Below, one piece after another: positions 49,045 to 58,131 of a stretch of DNA of 64,000 bases (the stretch's first letter is position 1; each line of letters opens with the position of its first letter). A program made the position numbers and the translations under genes. The DNA is from Sphingobacterium wenxiniae (GTDB lineage: Bacteria; Bacteroidota; Bacteroidia; Sphingobacteriales; Sphingobacteriaceae): assembly GCF_900116225.1 (NCBI RefSeq), contig NZ_FOZZ01000012.1, positions 1 through 64,000 on the forward strand, given 5' to 3'. Below the pieces are notes generated by a model that was not told where the DNA came from, did not search any database, and worked only from the letters and a program-made list of their open reading frames with translations.

Positions 49045-50508
49045 GTGGATAACATCAGCAACATATTAGACCACATCATTGCTTCTGTTTCGGTTTTCAA
49101 ACCGGAGCTCAGCTTAATGTTGGCGTTTATCGTCTGTATTTTGGTAAGCCTGTTCTTCAAGAAACAAGGTGGTCAAAGCGCATTTGTGGTAAGCTTATTA
49201 GGCTATGGAATATCTGCTTATTTTCTGATTGTTCAAATCGACCAACCCACCACAGCCTTTTCTGGCATGTTGCTGGTTGACAATGTTTCCGTGTACGCCC
49301 GCTTGCTGATTATTGCAGGAGCTATCCTTTCCGCCCTGTTTATCCAACAACGACATACGGACAATAACGGTGATGCATATAGTATATTAATTGCTGCAAC
49401 CATAGGAACCAGTTTACTTACGGTCACTTCGCACTGGCTTTTGGCCTTTATTGCCATTGAAACCGTGTCTATCGCATCCTACGTTCTTGTCGGATATTTT
49501 TCCAAGAATAAACAGCAATCCGAGGCAGCCATGAAATACGTGTTATTCGGTTCCGTATGTGCTGCCGTTATGCTTTATGGACTTTCGTTGATTTACGGGT
49601 TAACCGGAAATCTGGATTTCCAAGCCCAGTCCCATTTGCAGGGTTTGATGAGTGCTCCCGAACCGGTTATTATCATCGCTCTGCTTTTTGTTTTTGTCGG
49701 GATGGGGTTTAAGCTCAGCTTTGTACCTTTCCATATTTGGAGTCCCGATGTCTACCAAGGCGCTCCCACTGCCATAACGGCTTTTCTTTCCACCTTGCCG
49801 AAGATAGGTGCTATTATTTTATTTAGTCGATTGTATCAAGCTTGGGCAAGTTCTTTATTCTATTTTTCAGAACTCACCTTCTGGTTTATCGCAATAGTCG
49901 CTATAGCCAGTATGTTAGCAGGTAATCTTGCTGCCTTAAGACAGCACGATGCGAAGCGTTTAATGGCCTACTCCTCTATTGGCCATACAGGATTTCTATT
50001 AATGGCAGTATTGGCCTACCAAAATTCTTTTGCATACCTGCTGTTTTATCTAATAGCCTATGTATTAATGAACTTTGCGGCTTTCCTATTTATTGTCCGC
50101 ATCGAACAGCAAACCCTTTCTTCTGATATTCGTTCATACGCTGGGTTAGGTAAGAAGATGCCTTTATTATTTACCGCATTTACGATTACCGCCATTTCCC
50201 TGATAGGCATTCCCCCAACGATGGGATTCTTCGGAAAACTCTTAATTTTTACCCAAGTATTCGACATTTATCAACTCTCGCGGGACTGGATATACGTATT
50301 ATTGCTCTGTGTAGGTGCCTTAACCTCTGTTATTTCCCTGTTTTTTTACTTCAAAATCCCTCTTTACGCTTTTCTTCGTCAAAGTGAGGAACCGATTGAG
50401 CTGAAGAAGCAAAACAACGTATTGCTCTTCTATATTGGTATTTTGTTGACCTTAGCACTGGTTGTACTTGGGTTATTCCCTTCGGTATTATTAAACGCAT
50501 TGCAATAA
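49045..50508 (+). CDS. nuoN: NADH-quinone oxidoreductase subunit N
   Basis: A 487-residue antiporter-like complex I subunit. Seen: LLAFIAIETVSIASYVLVGYFSKNKQQSEAAMKYVLFGSVCAAVMLYG (key Glu), KLSFVPFHIWSPDVYQGAPTAITAFLSTLPKIGA, LRQHDAKRLMAYSSIGHTGFLLMA, LIGIPPTMGFFGKLLIFTQVF. The start is the GTG at 49045, since the region before is filled by palindromic repeats and has an in-frame stop. It ends the nuo run. Other spacers in the operon are tiny, so the wide gap before nuoN is unusual. Confidence 0.94.
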   Translation: MDNISNILDHIIASVSVFKPELSLMLAFIVCILVSLFFKKQGGQSAFVVSLLGYGISAYFLIVQIDQPTTAFSGMLLVDNVSVYARLLIIAGAILSALFIQQRHTDNNGDAYSILIAATIGTSLLTVTSHWLLAFIAIETVSIASYVLVGYFSKNKQQSEAAMKYVLFGSVCAAVMLYGLSLIYGLTGNLDFQAQSHLQGLMSAPEPVIIIALLFVFVGMGFKLSFVPFHIWSPDVYQGAPTAITAFLSTLPKIGAIILFSRLYQAWASSLFYFSELTFWFIAIVAIASMLAGNLAALRQHDAKRLMAYSSIGHTGFLLMAVLAYQNSFAYLLFYLIAYVLMNFAAFLFIVRIEQQTLSSDIRSYAGLGKKMPLLFTAFTITAISLIGIPPTMGFFGKLLIFTQVFDIYQLSRDWIYVLLLCVGALTSVISLFFYFKIPLYAFLRQSEEPIELKKQNNVLLFYIGILLTLALVVLGLFPSVLLNALQ

Positions 50509-50538
50509 ATTCTTATAGGTAATTTAGGAATTAACTCC

Positions 50539-50546
50539 TAATTTTG
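50539..50546 (+). promoter_or_regulatory. -7 promoter element before the glycosyltransferase cluster
   Basis: TAATTTTG matches TAnnTTTG and ends six nt before the ATG at 50553, again giving a very short leader. It overlaps an imperfect inverted repeat TTAGGAATTAACTCCTAA that follows the nuoN stop. Confidence 0.35.
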
Positions 50547-50552
50547 TTGACT

Positions 50553-51269
50553 ATGGATGCTTACAAAGCAATTGTTATTACCCCGGTCAAAAATTCTCTA
50601 GAGAACACCTTAGAGACCATCAAAGCTATTAAGGAGAGCCAGGGGCAATACCTATATTTCGTATACGATGATTTCAGTGACACCGAAACTTCTGTACAAT
50701 TAAAGGAAAAGTCAGCAGAACAGGGTGTAACCTATATACACTTGTCTGAATTGACAAATACACCTTCGCCCAATTATTTCACGGTCTTGAAAGATGCTCA
50801 GGCAAAAAGCTTACAGCACCAGCTTCCTTTGATTATTGTTGAATCAGACGTCGTTGTTCAAAAAAACACGCTACAAGAATTATTGTCTTTTGTCCAAAAA
50901 GAACCAAAGATAGGTATGGTCGGTGCTGTAACGGTTGACTATGACAACAAAATCAACTTCCCGTATTTAAAATTTGAATCAAAGGAAAGAAGACCTATCG
51001 CTACCGAGCGTAGTCTCAGCTTCTGCTGTACACTGTTGTCTATTGACTTTTTACAACAATTCTCTTTCAATCAACTGGATCAAGGAAAAGATTGGTTCGA
51101 CACCTCCATTTCCAATGCTTCCCTTTCCCATGGTTTCAAGAATTATGTTTTATTGAATATACCGGTATTGCATAAACCCCATGGCAGCCGCCCATGGAAA
51201 CAACTGAAGTATACCAACCCATTAAAGTACTACTGGCTAAAGTTTACTAAAGGACGCGATAAAATATAA
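50553..51269 (+). CDS. Glycosyltransferase family 2-like protein
   Basis: A 238-residue GT-A type glycosyltransferase. The N-terminal strand-turn AIVITPVKNSLENTLETIKAIKES and YFVYDDFSDTETSVQL are the nucleotide-binding part of GT2; LPLIIVESDVVVQKNTLQELLSFV carries the metal-binding ESDVV (in place of the D-x-D), and the end HKPHGSRPWKQLKY resembles the acceptor loop. Start ATG at 50553; a TTG three codons before is less likely. It opens a glycosyltransferase group that runs to 58070, two nt before the next gene. Acceptor and sugar are not readable. Confidence 0.78.
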   Translation: MDAYKAIVITPVKNSLENTLETIKAIKESQGQYLYFVYDDFSDTETSVQLKEKSAEQGVTYIHLSELTNTPSPNYFTVLKDAQAKSLQHQLPLIIVESDVVVQKNTLQELLSFVQKEPKIGMVGAVTVDYDNKINFPYLKFESKERRPIATERSLSFCCTLLSIDFLQQFSFNQLDQGKDWFDTSISNASLSHGFKNYVLLNIPVLHKPHGSRPWKQLKYTNPLKYYWLKFTKGRDKI

Positions 51270-51271
51270 AC

Positions 51272-52048
51272 ATGACTCCCGCAATAATCGACTATCCACA
51301 TCAACTAACACACAGACACGGTGTGCCTTTTGTGGTATGGTGTTATTGGGAAGGGCCACCAATGACGGGTAACAGGCGGTTAAGTTTTGAATATCTGCAG
51401 GCGCATATCCAAGTCCCTATCTGCTTAATTACTCCTGACAACTTGCACCATTTTATTGTTGAGGGACATCCCTTGCCGAGGGCTTTCAATCAACTTAGCA
51501 TCGTTCATCGTTCAGACTACATCCGCGCTTATTTATTGCACCATTATGGCGGTGGTTGGCACGACATCAAGGCTACAGAAGTTTCTTATGAAAAGGTGTG
51601 GGAAGAATTTAGGAATGACGCCATTTGGATTGTGGGAAAACGGGAAATTGCTAAGGGTGCTGCAAAGATTTATAATGCAGATGGAGATTTTGTACCAGAC
51701 CATTACCAAAAACTCATTGCTGTTCCTTCCTGGGTAGGCAGACCCCAAACCTCATTGAGTGCTGACCTCCTATCCGGTATAGAAGCGATTATTGAGCAGA
51801 ATGCCGATACCTTATTTATGTATCCGGCCAAGCATCCGAGAGAAAAGCGTATCTCTTCTAGAAATCCAATCAAGCGCCTTTTTACGATTATCAAATTCAA
51901 ATACCAGAAACGGTCGATACATTACCCATTGGACTGGACATTATTTGGTAATGTGTTTCACCCGGCTATTTTGAAGTACCATCAACATGTATCCTTTAAA
52001 CTACCAGCTGACAAGAGAAAGAATGCAGGGATATACCATCGAAGTTAG
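51272..52048 (+). CDS. Capsular polysaccharide synthesis / GT32-like glycosyltransferase
   Basis: A 258-residue protein with the block LSIVHRSDYIRAYLLHHYGGGWHDIKAT (about 88-108): the R-x-D-Y-x-R-x-x-x-L-x-x-Y-G-G-x-x-x-D pattern of the DXD sugar-binding family (Caps_synth / Gly_transf_sug). PFVVWCYWEGPPMTGNRRLSFEYLQ opens it. The enzyme should transfer a sugar to a lipid or glycan acceptor in surface polysaccharide synthesis. It starts two nt after the GT2 gene and its last four bases overlap the stop of the convergent GT2 gene. Confidence 0.8.
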   Translation: MTPAIIDYPHQLTHRHGVPFVVWCYWEGPPMTGNRRLSFEYLQAHIQVPICLITPDNLHHFIVEGHPLPRAFNQLSIVHRSDYIRAYLLHHYGGGWHDIKATEVSYEKVWEEFRNDAIWIVGKREIAKGAAKIYNADGDFVPDHYQKLIAVPSWVGRPQTSLSADLLSGIEAIIEQNADTLFMYPAKHPREKRISSRNPIKRLFTIIKFKYQKRSIHYPLDWTLFGNVFHPAILKYHQHVSFKLPADKRKNAGIYHRS

Positions 52049-52794
52049 TCTTTAATAAAGAAATTGATAAACCTTGACCAAGACCTATTCTTCCGCAAGG
52101 GACCTCCCAATTGGCTCTTAAAAAAATCAAGGTGTTTAGTATTTAAGTAATCAATTTCATCATTCTTTTTCGCCTTGGACATACTCTTACGCCGTGAGTT
52201 TTCATGAATACGGTAATAAAAACCGACAAAAGGCAGGCACACCACGCCCCCTCCATCTTTCAACACCTTAATCCAAAATTCCCAATCTTCCCGCACCAAT
52301 ACATGCTCATCAGTGTAGCCTCCTACTCTTTCCCAATCAGCTTTTCTGTAGACCGCACTTACATAAATCATATTATCTTTTGCCAATCGACGGGGAGAAT
52401 ATTTTTTGAGCTTCCATTTCTTTTGTATACTTCCAAATTTCTCAGCTTCGGCATATACAACCTTTACTTGAGGATCATTTTCCAGTACTCTTATAGCTTC
52501 TTCAATATAGGCGGCACTAATTAAATCATCTGCATCAAGCGCCAAGATATATGTTCCTTGTGCTTTCGAGATACCATTATTACGTGCGGCAGATGGGCCT
52601 GCATTCTTTTGATACACATAGGTTACTTCTTGAAATTCCTGACTTAATTCTTCACCCACAACTCTGCTATCATCCGTAGAGCCATCATCGACAATAATGA
52701 TTTCCAAAGGTCTGTACGACGACGCCAAGACAGCCTCTACAGTTTCTTTTACATACTTCCCATGATTATAACAGGGGATAATAACACTAATCAT
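52045..52794 (-). CDS. Glycosyltransferase family 2
   Basis: A 249-residue GT2 enzyme with the full pattern: MISVIIPCYNHGKYVKETVEAVLASSYRPLEIIIVDDGSTDDSR (UDP/NDP-sugar site, DDGS), GPSAARNNGISKAQGTYILALDADDLIS (metal-binding DADD motif), and REDWEFWIKVLKDGG (acceptor-side E-D-W). It is the only gene of the cluster on the minus strand. Its 3' end overlaps the convergent capsular-type gene by 4 nt. Substrates unknown; such enzymes often build O-antigen or capsule repeat units. Confidence 0.88.
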   Translation of the reverse strand: MISVIIPCYNHGKYVKETVEAVLASSYRPLEIIIVDDGSTDDSRVVGEELSQEFQEVTYVYQKNAGPSAARNNGISKAQGTYILALDADDLISAAYIEEAIRVLENDPQVKVVYAEAEKFGSIQKKWKLKKYSPRRLAKDNMIYVSAVYRKADWERVGGYTDEHVLVREDWEFWIKVLKDGGGVVCLPFVGFYYRIHENSRRKSMSKAKKNDEIDYLNTKHLDFFKSQLGGPLRKNRSWSRFINFFIKD

Positions 52795-52800
52795 ATTTTA

Positions 52801-52875
52801 AATAGTCACAAGCTGTAAGCTATAAGCCATAGGCTAAGTTTATTACCTATAGCCACTGCCTAAAGCCTATCTACT
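52801..52875. repeat. Imperfect AAGCTGTAAGCTATAAGCC-type repeat
   Basis: CAAGCTGTAAGCTATAAGCC followed by ATAGGCTAAGTTTATTACC and CTATAGCCACTGCCTAAAGC forms an imperfect hairpin. A related stretch (AAGCTGTAGGCCGGAAGC and TAAACTATAAGCAATAAATT) lies at 60036-60080, so this is a dispersed element. The gap 52795-53033 has no gene. Confidence 0.45.
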
Positions 52876-53033
52876 TTGTTTTAAAGCAAAAAGTTAAATA
52901 ACGTCAAATATCTAAAATTCTAATATAACGGTACATTAGTTGATAATAACAAAAATGCTACAAAAAACTTAACAACGTGTAGCACAATTTGTATGATTAT
53001 CGTTATAAAGATAGAAAATTAATACTTTTGAGC

Positions 53034-53867
53034 ATGATTACAGTTCTCATTCCGAATTACAACGGAAGAACATTACTTGAACAGTTTTTACCTTCAGTAT
53101 TTGCATCCTTAGATTTTTCCCAGGTGGATTATGAGTTCATTATTGTAGACGATTGTTCTACAGATTCATCCGTTGAATTCTTACGATATAATTACCCCGA
53201 AATAAAAGTCATACAGAACATAGTTAATTTAGGGTTTTCAAGAACTTGCAATAAAGGTATTATGGTTGCAAAAGGAGATAAATTGCTTCTACTTAATTCT
53301 GACATAGAATTATCACCTGCTTACATCAAAACCTGCTTAGATAATTTTGTCGGAGGAGAAACTTTTGCTGTTACCGGTCGAGCTATTGACGACAGTGCAA
53401 AACCGCAAACGACTGGTATACTCTATAAACAGGGTTTGTTTACTATTAAAAAATACCCCAATCGAGAGAGTAATTTAACCCACTTCGTATCGGGAGCAAA
53501 CTCGCTATACGATACAAAAAAATTAAAACAACTTGGAGGATTCAACCCCATCTTCAGCCCCTATTATTTTGAAGATGATGACCTTAGCTACAGAGCCTTA
53601 AAAAAAGGTTGGAAGAGCTATTTTATTACGGAAGCTATTTGTTACCACAAGGGCTCGGCCTCTATAAAATCATGTGCCAAGAAAAGGAAAATCAAGCGGA
53701 TTTATTTCAGAAATAAACTTATTTTCAACCGGTTACACTGCAAATCATCTACAACAACCTTCAATGCTCAGGTATTGACTACCAGCATCCTGCCAAAATG
53801 TTGTTTGGGGCAATTCTGGATATGGGATAGTTATAAAGATTCTTTAACTTTGACCTATAAAAATTAA
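53034..53867 (+). CDS. Glycosyltransferase family 2
   Basis: A 277-residue GT2 enzyme: MITVLIPNYNGRTLLEQFLPSVFASLDFSQVDYEFIIVDDCSTDSSVEFL at the start, NLGFSRTCNKGIMVAKGDKLLLLNSDIELSPAYI (NSDIE, the DxD-type site), FSPYYFEDDDLSYRALKKGWKSYFITEAICYHKGSASI (acceptor loop, ED-D-D). The ATG at 53034 is used because a TTG 15 codons before gives no family sequence. The C-terminus ILPKCCLGQFWIWDSYKDSL is typical for Bacteroidota GT2 enzymes, so the gene is intact. Runs with the next three genes. Confidence 0.88.
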   Translation: MITVLIPNYNGRTLLEQFLPSVFASLDFSQVDYEFIIVDDCSTDSSVEFLRYNYPEIKVIQNIVNLGFSRTCNKGIMVAKGDKLLLLNSDIELSPAYIKTCLDNFVGGETFAVTGRAIDDSAKPQTTGILYKQGLFTIKKYPNRESNLTHFVSGANSLYDTKKLKQLGGFNPIFSPYYFEDDDLSYRALKKGWKSYFITEAICYHKGSASIKSCAKKRKIKRIYFRNKLIFNRLHCKSSTTTFNAQVLTTSILPKCCLGQFWIWDSYKDSLTLTYKN

Positions 53868-53927
53868 GCATTTATTAGGCTTACATGCCATCCAAATAGC
53901 TAAAAAGCTATTAACATCCAATTTCTA

Positions 53928-55946
53928 ATGGGCATCTACTCAAAAACACGTGATTATTTTAGAAAATTAATCTATCTAAACAAGCTTCAAAAACAATACG
54001 GCACGACATTTCCCGAATTAACGAAAAAGACACCTTTGGATTTCGTTCAACATTCGGCGCCACTGGTGTCTATTATTATTCCTTTCTACAATCAATATGA
54101 ATATACATTAAATTGCCTATATTCTATTGCCGAAAATCTTCCAGAGGTAAGTTTTGAAATCATTTTAATAGATGATAAGAGTAGTGAAAATTGTGATTTT
54201 TCTTTTGTTAACAATATTACTATTCTCCGTAATGAAGAAAATCTAGGCTTTCTAAGGAGTGTAAATAAGGGAGTCTCCTTTGCTAAAGGTAATTATATAT
54301 ATTTATTAAACAATGATACTAAGGTTCATCAAGGTTTTTTAGATGAACTTTTACTTGTGTACAGGAACTTTGACAATGTTGGGGCGGTGGGTTCTATGCT
54401 GCTCAATATGGATGGTACTTTACAAGAAGCAGGAAGTTTTTTTCTTCATGACCATACTCCTACACAAATAGCCAACAAAAAAATATATGCCCCTGAAATA
54501 AACTATGTATATCGGGTAGACTATTGTTCTGGATGTAGCCTATTATTCAAAAAGACCAACGACGATGGAGTCCTCAATCTCTTTGACGAACAATTTGCCC
54601 CTGCTTATTTCGAAGATGCTGACTTATGCTTTCATTTACGCCATAGTCAAGGGAAAGAAATATATTATACCCCGTTCTCTAAGGTGACGCACTACAATGG
54701 AGTCTCTTATAATTCTAAAGAAAAAACAGATAATACAAAAGAAGAATTATTTACAAAAAATCATAACATATTTAGAACAAAATGGGGGACTATATTGAAT
54801 AACATATCTGCCAAAAGTAAGTGGGAACGAATGGAGGAGCTTTATGGAGATAAGCATATCGTATTTTTCCACGTGCGTCCACCTCAATTTGATAATAATT
54901 CTGGAGAATTGCGTTTAACTGAAATTATCAAAACGTACTTAAAGTTAGGTTATAATACAAGTCTAATAGCCCCCAAGAATAGAATTAAAGACCGATACAA
55001 TGCATATTTTCAGAGACTTGGTGTACGGGTATATTATGCCTACACACCAATAGCCGATCTTACATTTTTTATGCGCCGATTTGTCAAGGACAATCCTTTA
55101 GTATGGTTTAGCGCTTCGGATATGTTTGTTAAATATTACGCATTTGCAAAAAAACATTTCCCCCATTCAAAGACGATATTTGACATGGTGGATGTTCATC
55201 ACTTACGTTATCAACGAGCATTAGAAGTATCCCCTAACAACAAAAAATACAAGAGGCGATATAAAAGGTACTATAAATATGAGAAACAAGCGGCTAATCA
55301 GTGTGATATAGTTGTAGCGATCTCGGATGACGAAATGGAGTATATGACCCAATTTTCTCCTGAGGCCAAATTATTAGTCATCTCCAATATACACTATGTG
55401 AAAGCACATCAAAAAGACACCCCTTCATTCGAAGAAAGGACAGGGCTTCTTTTTATAGGTTCTACACATCACCCCAATATAGACGCTATTCATTTTCTAA
55501 AAGATGAAATTCTTCCCGAAGTTTGGAAATCACATCCCGATATTGAGCTTCATATCGTTGGAGATGTGAAGAATGTATTTAAAGACGTAAATCATCCCAA
55601 AATCAAATTCCATGGCTATATTCCAGACATCACCACCCTGTTCATGAATCATAGGATTATGGTAGCCCCATTACGCTATGGAGCAGGAGTAAAAGGCAAA
55701 ATTGGGCAAGCTTTTGAATACTTTTTGCCCGTCGTCACCAGTTCTACAGGTGCAGAAGGTATGTTCTTAAAACATGAAAAGAATGCCTTGTTAGCCGACA
55801 ACGGAAAAGACTTTGCTCAACAAATCATCAAGCTGTATAATGATAAAGATACCTGGTTAAAGTTACAGAATAATTCGGAGGATAGCCTACTTCCGTTTTC
55901 TATACAAACTTTGATAGAGAAATTAAAAGTCATCGAAGACCTATAG
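53928..55946 (+). CDS. Bifunctional glycosyltransferase (GT2 plus GT4-like domain)
   Basis: A 672-residue protein with two enzyme domains. Residues about 40-305 form a GT2 domain (APLVSIIIPFYNQYEYTLNCLYSIAE, LIDDKSSEN, YLLNNDTKVHQGFLDELL, FAPAYFEDADLCFHLR). Residues about 325-672 form a GT-B, GT4-like domain (HIVFFHVRPPQFDNNSGELRLTEIIKTYLKLGYNTSLIAP, GLLFIGSTHHPNIDAIHFL, KIKFHGYIPDITTLFMNHRIMVAPLRYGAGVKGKIGQAFEYFLPVVTSSTGAEGM). Such fusions probably add two sugars in succession to a growing surface glycan. It lies 60 nt after the previous GT2 gene. Confidence 0.88.
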   Translation: MGIYSKTRDYFRKLIYLNKLQKQYGTTFPELTKKTPLDFVQHSAPLVSIIIPFYNQYEYTLNCLYSIAENLPEVSFEIILIDDKSSENCDFSFVNNITILRNEENLGFLRSVNKGVSFAKGNYIYLLNNDTKVHQGFLDELLLVYRNFDNVGAVGSMLLNMDGTLQEAGSFFLHDHTPTQIANKKIYAPEINYVYRVDYCSGCSLLFKKTNDDGVLNLFDEQFAPAYFEDADLCFHLRHSQGKEIYYTPFSKVTHYNGVSYNSKEKTDNTKEELFTKNHNIFRTKWGTILNNISAKSKWERMEELYGDKHIVFFHVRPPQFDNNSGELRLTEIIKTYLKLGYNTSLIAPKNRIKDRYNAYFQRLGVRVYYAYTPIADLTFFMRRFVKDNPLVWFSASDMFVKYYAFAKKHFPHSKTIFDMVDVHHLRYQRALEVSPNNKKYKRRYKRYYKYEKQAANQCDIVVAISDDEMEYMTQFSPEAKLLVISNIHYVKAHQKDTPSFEERTGLLFIGSTHHPNIDAIHFLKDEILPEVWKSHPDIELHIVGDVKNVFKDVNHPKIKFHGYIPDITTLFMNHRIMVAPLRYGAGVKGKIGQAFEYFLPVVTSSTGAEGMFLKHEKNALLADNGKDFAQQIIKLYNDKDTWLKLQNNSEDSLLPFSIQTLIEKLKVIEDL

Positions 55947-55967
55947 TCATCAAAAACGTCTACTATC

Positions 55968-56885
55968 ATGATTAGAGAGGCCTTAATATCTATTGTTATT
56001 CCTGTTTACAATGTAGAAAAATATATCCTTGCATGTCTTGAGAGTTTAATCCATCAGTCATATACAAAGATCGAGATTATTTTGGTAGATGATGGCTCCA
56101 ATGATGCAAGCCCTTCCATTTGCGATGAATATGCTTTAAGGGATAGCCGAATAAAAGTATTACACCAGACCAACCAAGGCTTATCGGCAGCACGCAACAT
56201 AGGCATTGAATATTCTAAAGGTGAATATATTGCTTTTGTGGATAGTGATGATATCGTACATAGGGATTACATTTTGCATTTGTACAATACGATTGGTGAG
56301 GCTGATATTGCTGTCTGCCGATTGAAAAAGTTCACGGATGGAGAGAAACTCCAGTTAGCCAACTCTGTATCATGTACTTCTCGAACATTTACTGGAAAAG
56401 AGGCAAATAATAACCTTTTCCACCATGATTTAGGGATACACATGGCTGTCGTGACTAATAAGCTATTCAATAGAACCCTTTGGGAAAATTTTAGATTTCC
56501 TTTAGGTGTACTCCATGAGGATATTGCCATTATTTATAAAATCTTGGATCGTGTAGCCCTTATAAAGTTTTTAGATTGTCAACTATACTTCTATCGACAG
56601 CGTCAGAATAGCATAACTATGCTCAGGACCTTCAAAAGCTTGGTTGATGAATATCAGGCATTAACCGAACAAACACTTTTTTTTCAAGATAGACAACAAT
56701 TTACTGCTTCACGAAATGCAAATCGTTCTAGAAAAACATTATTTCTCTTACATCCTTTCCCTCAAAACTGGGATGTGTGGAAGGACTATAGTATTTTAGA
56801 TATCTTGAAAGATGATTTGCGCACTGAGACAAAGGTAAAACTGCTACTGAAAAAGTTAAGTCCTACATTATTTCATAAGCTATAA
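55968..56885 (+). CDS. Glycosyltransferase family 2
   Basis: A 305-residue GT2 enzyme of the common capsule type: LISIVIPVYNVEKYILACLESLIHQSYTKIEIILVDDGSNDASPSICDEYALRDSRI, then NQGLSAARNIGIEYSKGEYIAFVDSDDIVHRDYI with the DSDD metal site. The C-terminal half, with HEDIAIIYKILDRVALIKFLDCQLYFYRQRQNSIT, is the usual acceptor side. It starts 21 nt after the GT2-GT4 fusion gene. Donor and acceptor sugars are not determined. Confidence 0.9.
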   Translation: MIREALISIVIPVYNVEKYILACLESLIHQSYTKIEIILVDDGSNDASPSICDEYALRDSRIKVLHQTNQGLSAARNIGIEYSKGEYIAFVDSDDIVHRDYILHLYNTIGEADIAVCRLKKFTDGEKLQLANSVSCTSRTFTGKEANNNLFHHDLGIHMAVVTNKLFNRTLWENFRFPLGVLHEDIAIIYKILDRVALIKFLDCQLYFYRQRQNSITMLRTFKSLVDEYQALTEQTLFFQDRQQFTASRNANRSRKTLFLLHPFPQNWDVWKDYSILDILKDDLRTETKVKLLLKKLSPTLFHKL

Positions 56886-56909
56886 AAGTAGACTTTATAA
56901 ATCATTGCT

Positions 56910-58070
56910 ATGAAAAAGCTTCTCTCTACTCTACAATCTCTTGTTCATTATCCCTTCATAATAAGGCGTTTAAAAAAGAGTAAAACCAATATTTTTTTCT
57001 TTTTTCCTTATTATCATACTGGAGGCGGGGAGCAGGTGCATATTCGTATTATAGAAACGGTGAGAGAACATTCTCCCCTTTGTTTCATCACCAATCAATC
57101 GGAAAATAGCGATCTAAAAGAGGATTTTTCAAAAGTTTCAACATTAATAGAATTAAAGAGGTGGTCCTCCAAAGCTAGCTTTAGAGTATTAATGTATAAA
57201 AAGATTTCCGCCATCATCAATGCTAGAGATAATGCCGTTGTATTTGGGTGTAATAGTGAGTTTTATCTTGGCCTACTCCCCTATTTACAAGAACAGGTAA
57301 GAAAAATCGACCTTATGCATGCTTTCTTAGGAGATAATCAATACAGTTTTGAAAATTATTCACTGCCTGTTGTCAACACATTGGATAACAGAGTTGTCTT
57401 AGGTCCTATTCATAGGGAAAAACTCCTTGATTTTTATAAAAAAAAACATATCTACAATCTTAATGATAAAATCCTTACCATTCCAAACTCTATTCCTGTC
57501 TCTCGCCAAGTGACAAAGAAAGACTTTAGTAACAATCGATTTGAGATATTATTTGTAGGCCGGAATTCAGAAGAAAAACGTCCCCACTTATTTATCAAAA
57601 TAGCAGAAGAAGCTATACAAAAGGCTTTACCCTTTTCATTTACTATGATTGGCGATTTCGAGACCTTGAAACGGAGTGTAAATCCAAAAATTCATATTGT
57701 CGGCAAAATAAATGACAAAAGAGAGCTCGATAGCTATTATGAAAAAGCACATTTCATCATGATAACCTCTCATTTTGAAGGCTTTCCAATGGTTCTTTTG
57801 GAGGGAATGTCCAAAGGCGTAATTCCTATATGCACAGATGTCGGTGAGATTCCAGGTTACATTAACGAAGAAAAAGGGACTGGATATATTATTAACAATA
57901 ATAGCAATGAAGAAAAAATCATCCAAAGATTTTTAGAGATATTATCATTCGTAATGATATCCCCACAAACAAATCAAATCTTTTCTTTAAATGTTCAAAA
58001 GCTGGTAGAAAATGAGTTTAACGAATTAGTTTTCAAGAAAAAATATAGAAAGCTTCTGTTGTTAAATTAG
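56910..58070 (+). CDS. Glycosyltransferase family 4
   Basis: A 386-residue GT-B enzyme. The N-domain has FFPYYHTGGGEQVHIRIIETVREHS (Gly-rich loop near residue 35), the C-domain FEILFVGRNSEEKRPHLFIKIAEEAIQKALPFSFTMIGD and ITSHFEGFPMVLLEGMSKGVIPICTDVGEIPGYI, with the E-x7-E motif that binds the nucleotide sugar. It is the last glycosyltransferase of the cluster, 24 nt after the previous one. The AT content here is higher than in the nuo operon, common for surface polysaccharide loci. Confidence 0.87.
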   Translation: MKKLLSTLQSLVHYPFIIRRLKKSKTNIFFFFPYYHTGGGEQVHIRIIETVREHSPLCFITNQSENSDLKEDFSKVSTLIELKRWSSKASFRVLMYKKISAIINARDNAVVFGCNSEFYLGLLPYLQEQVRKIDLMHAFLGDNQYSFENYSLPVVNTLDNRVVLGPIHREKLLDFYKKKHIYNLNDKILTIPNSIPVSRQVTKKDFSNNRFEILFVGRNSEEKRPHLFIKIAEEAIQKALPFSFTMIGDFETLKRSVNPKIHIVGKINDKRELDSYYEKAHFIMITSHFEGFPMVLLEGMSKGVIPICTDVGEIPGYINEEKGTGYIINNNSNEEKIIQRFLEILSFVMISPQTNQIFSLNVQKLVENEFNELVFKKKYRKLLLLN

Positions 58071-58109
58071 AATATTCTAATCCCACAGCAAGACTTGTCA
58101 TTAAAATTG

Positions 58110-58117
58110 TATTTTTG
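58110..58117 (+). promoter_or_regulatory. -7 promoter element of the 58132 lipoprotein gene
   Basis: TATTTTTG matches TAnnTTTG and ends 14 nt before the ATG. A proper -33 TTG is not at the usual distance. Confidence 0.35.
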
Positions 58118-58131
58118 CCAAAATTTTAAAT

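Noticed and set aside
53690..53867. Frameshift at the end of the GT2 gene at 53034
   Set aside because: The current frame reads ILPKCCLGQFWIWDSYKDSL, which is like the normal C-terminus of these enzymes, so no shift is needed.
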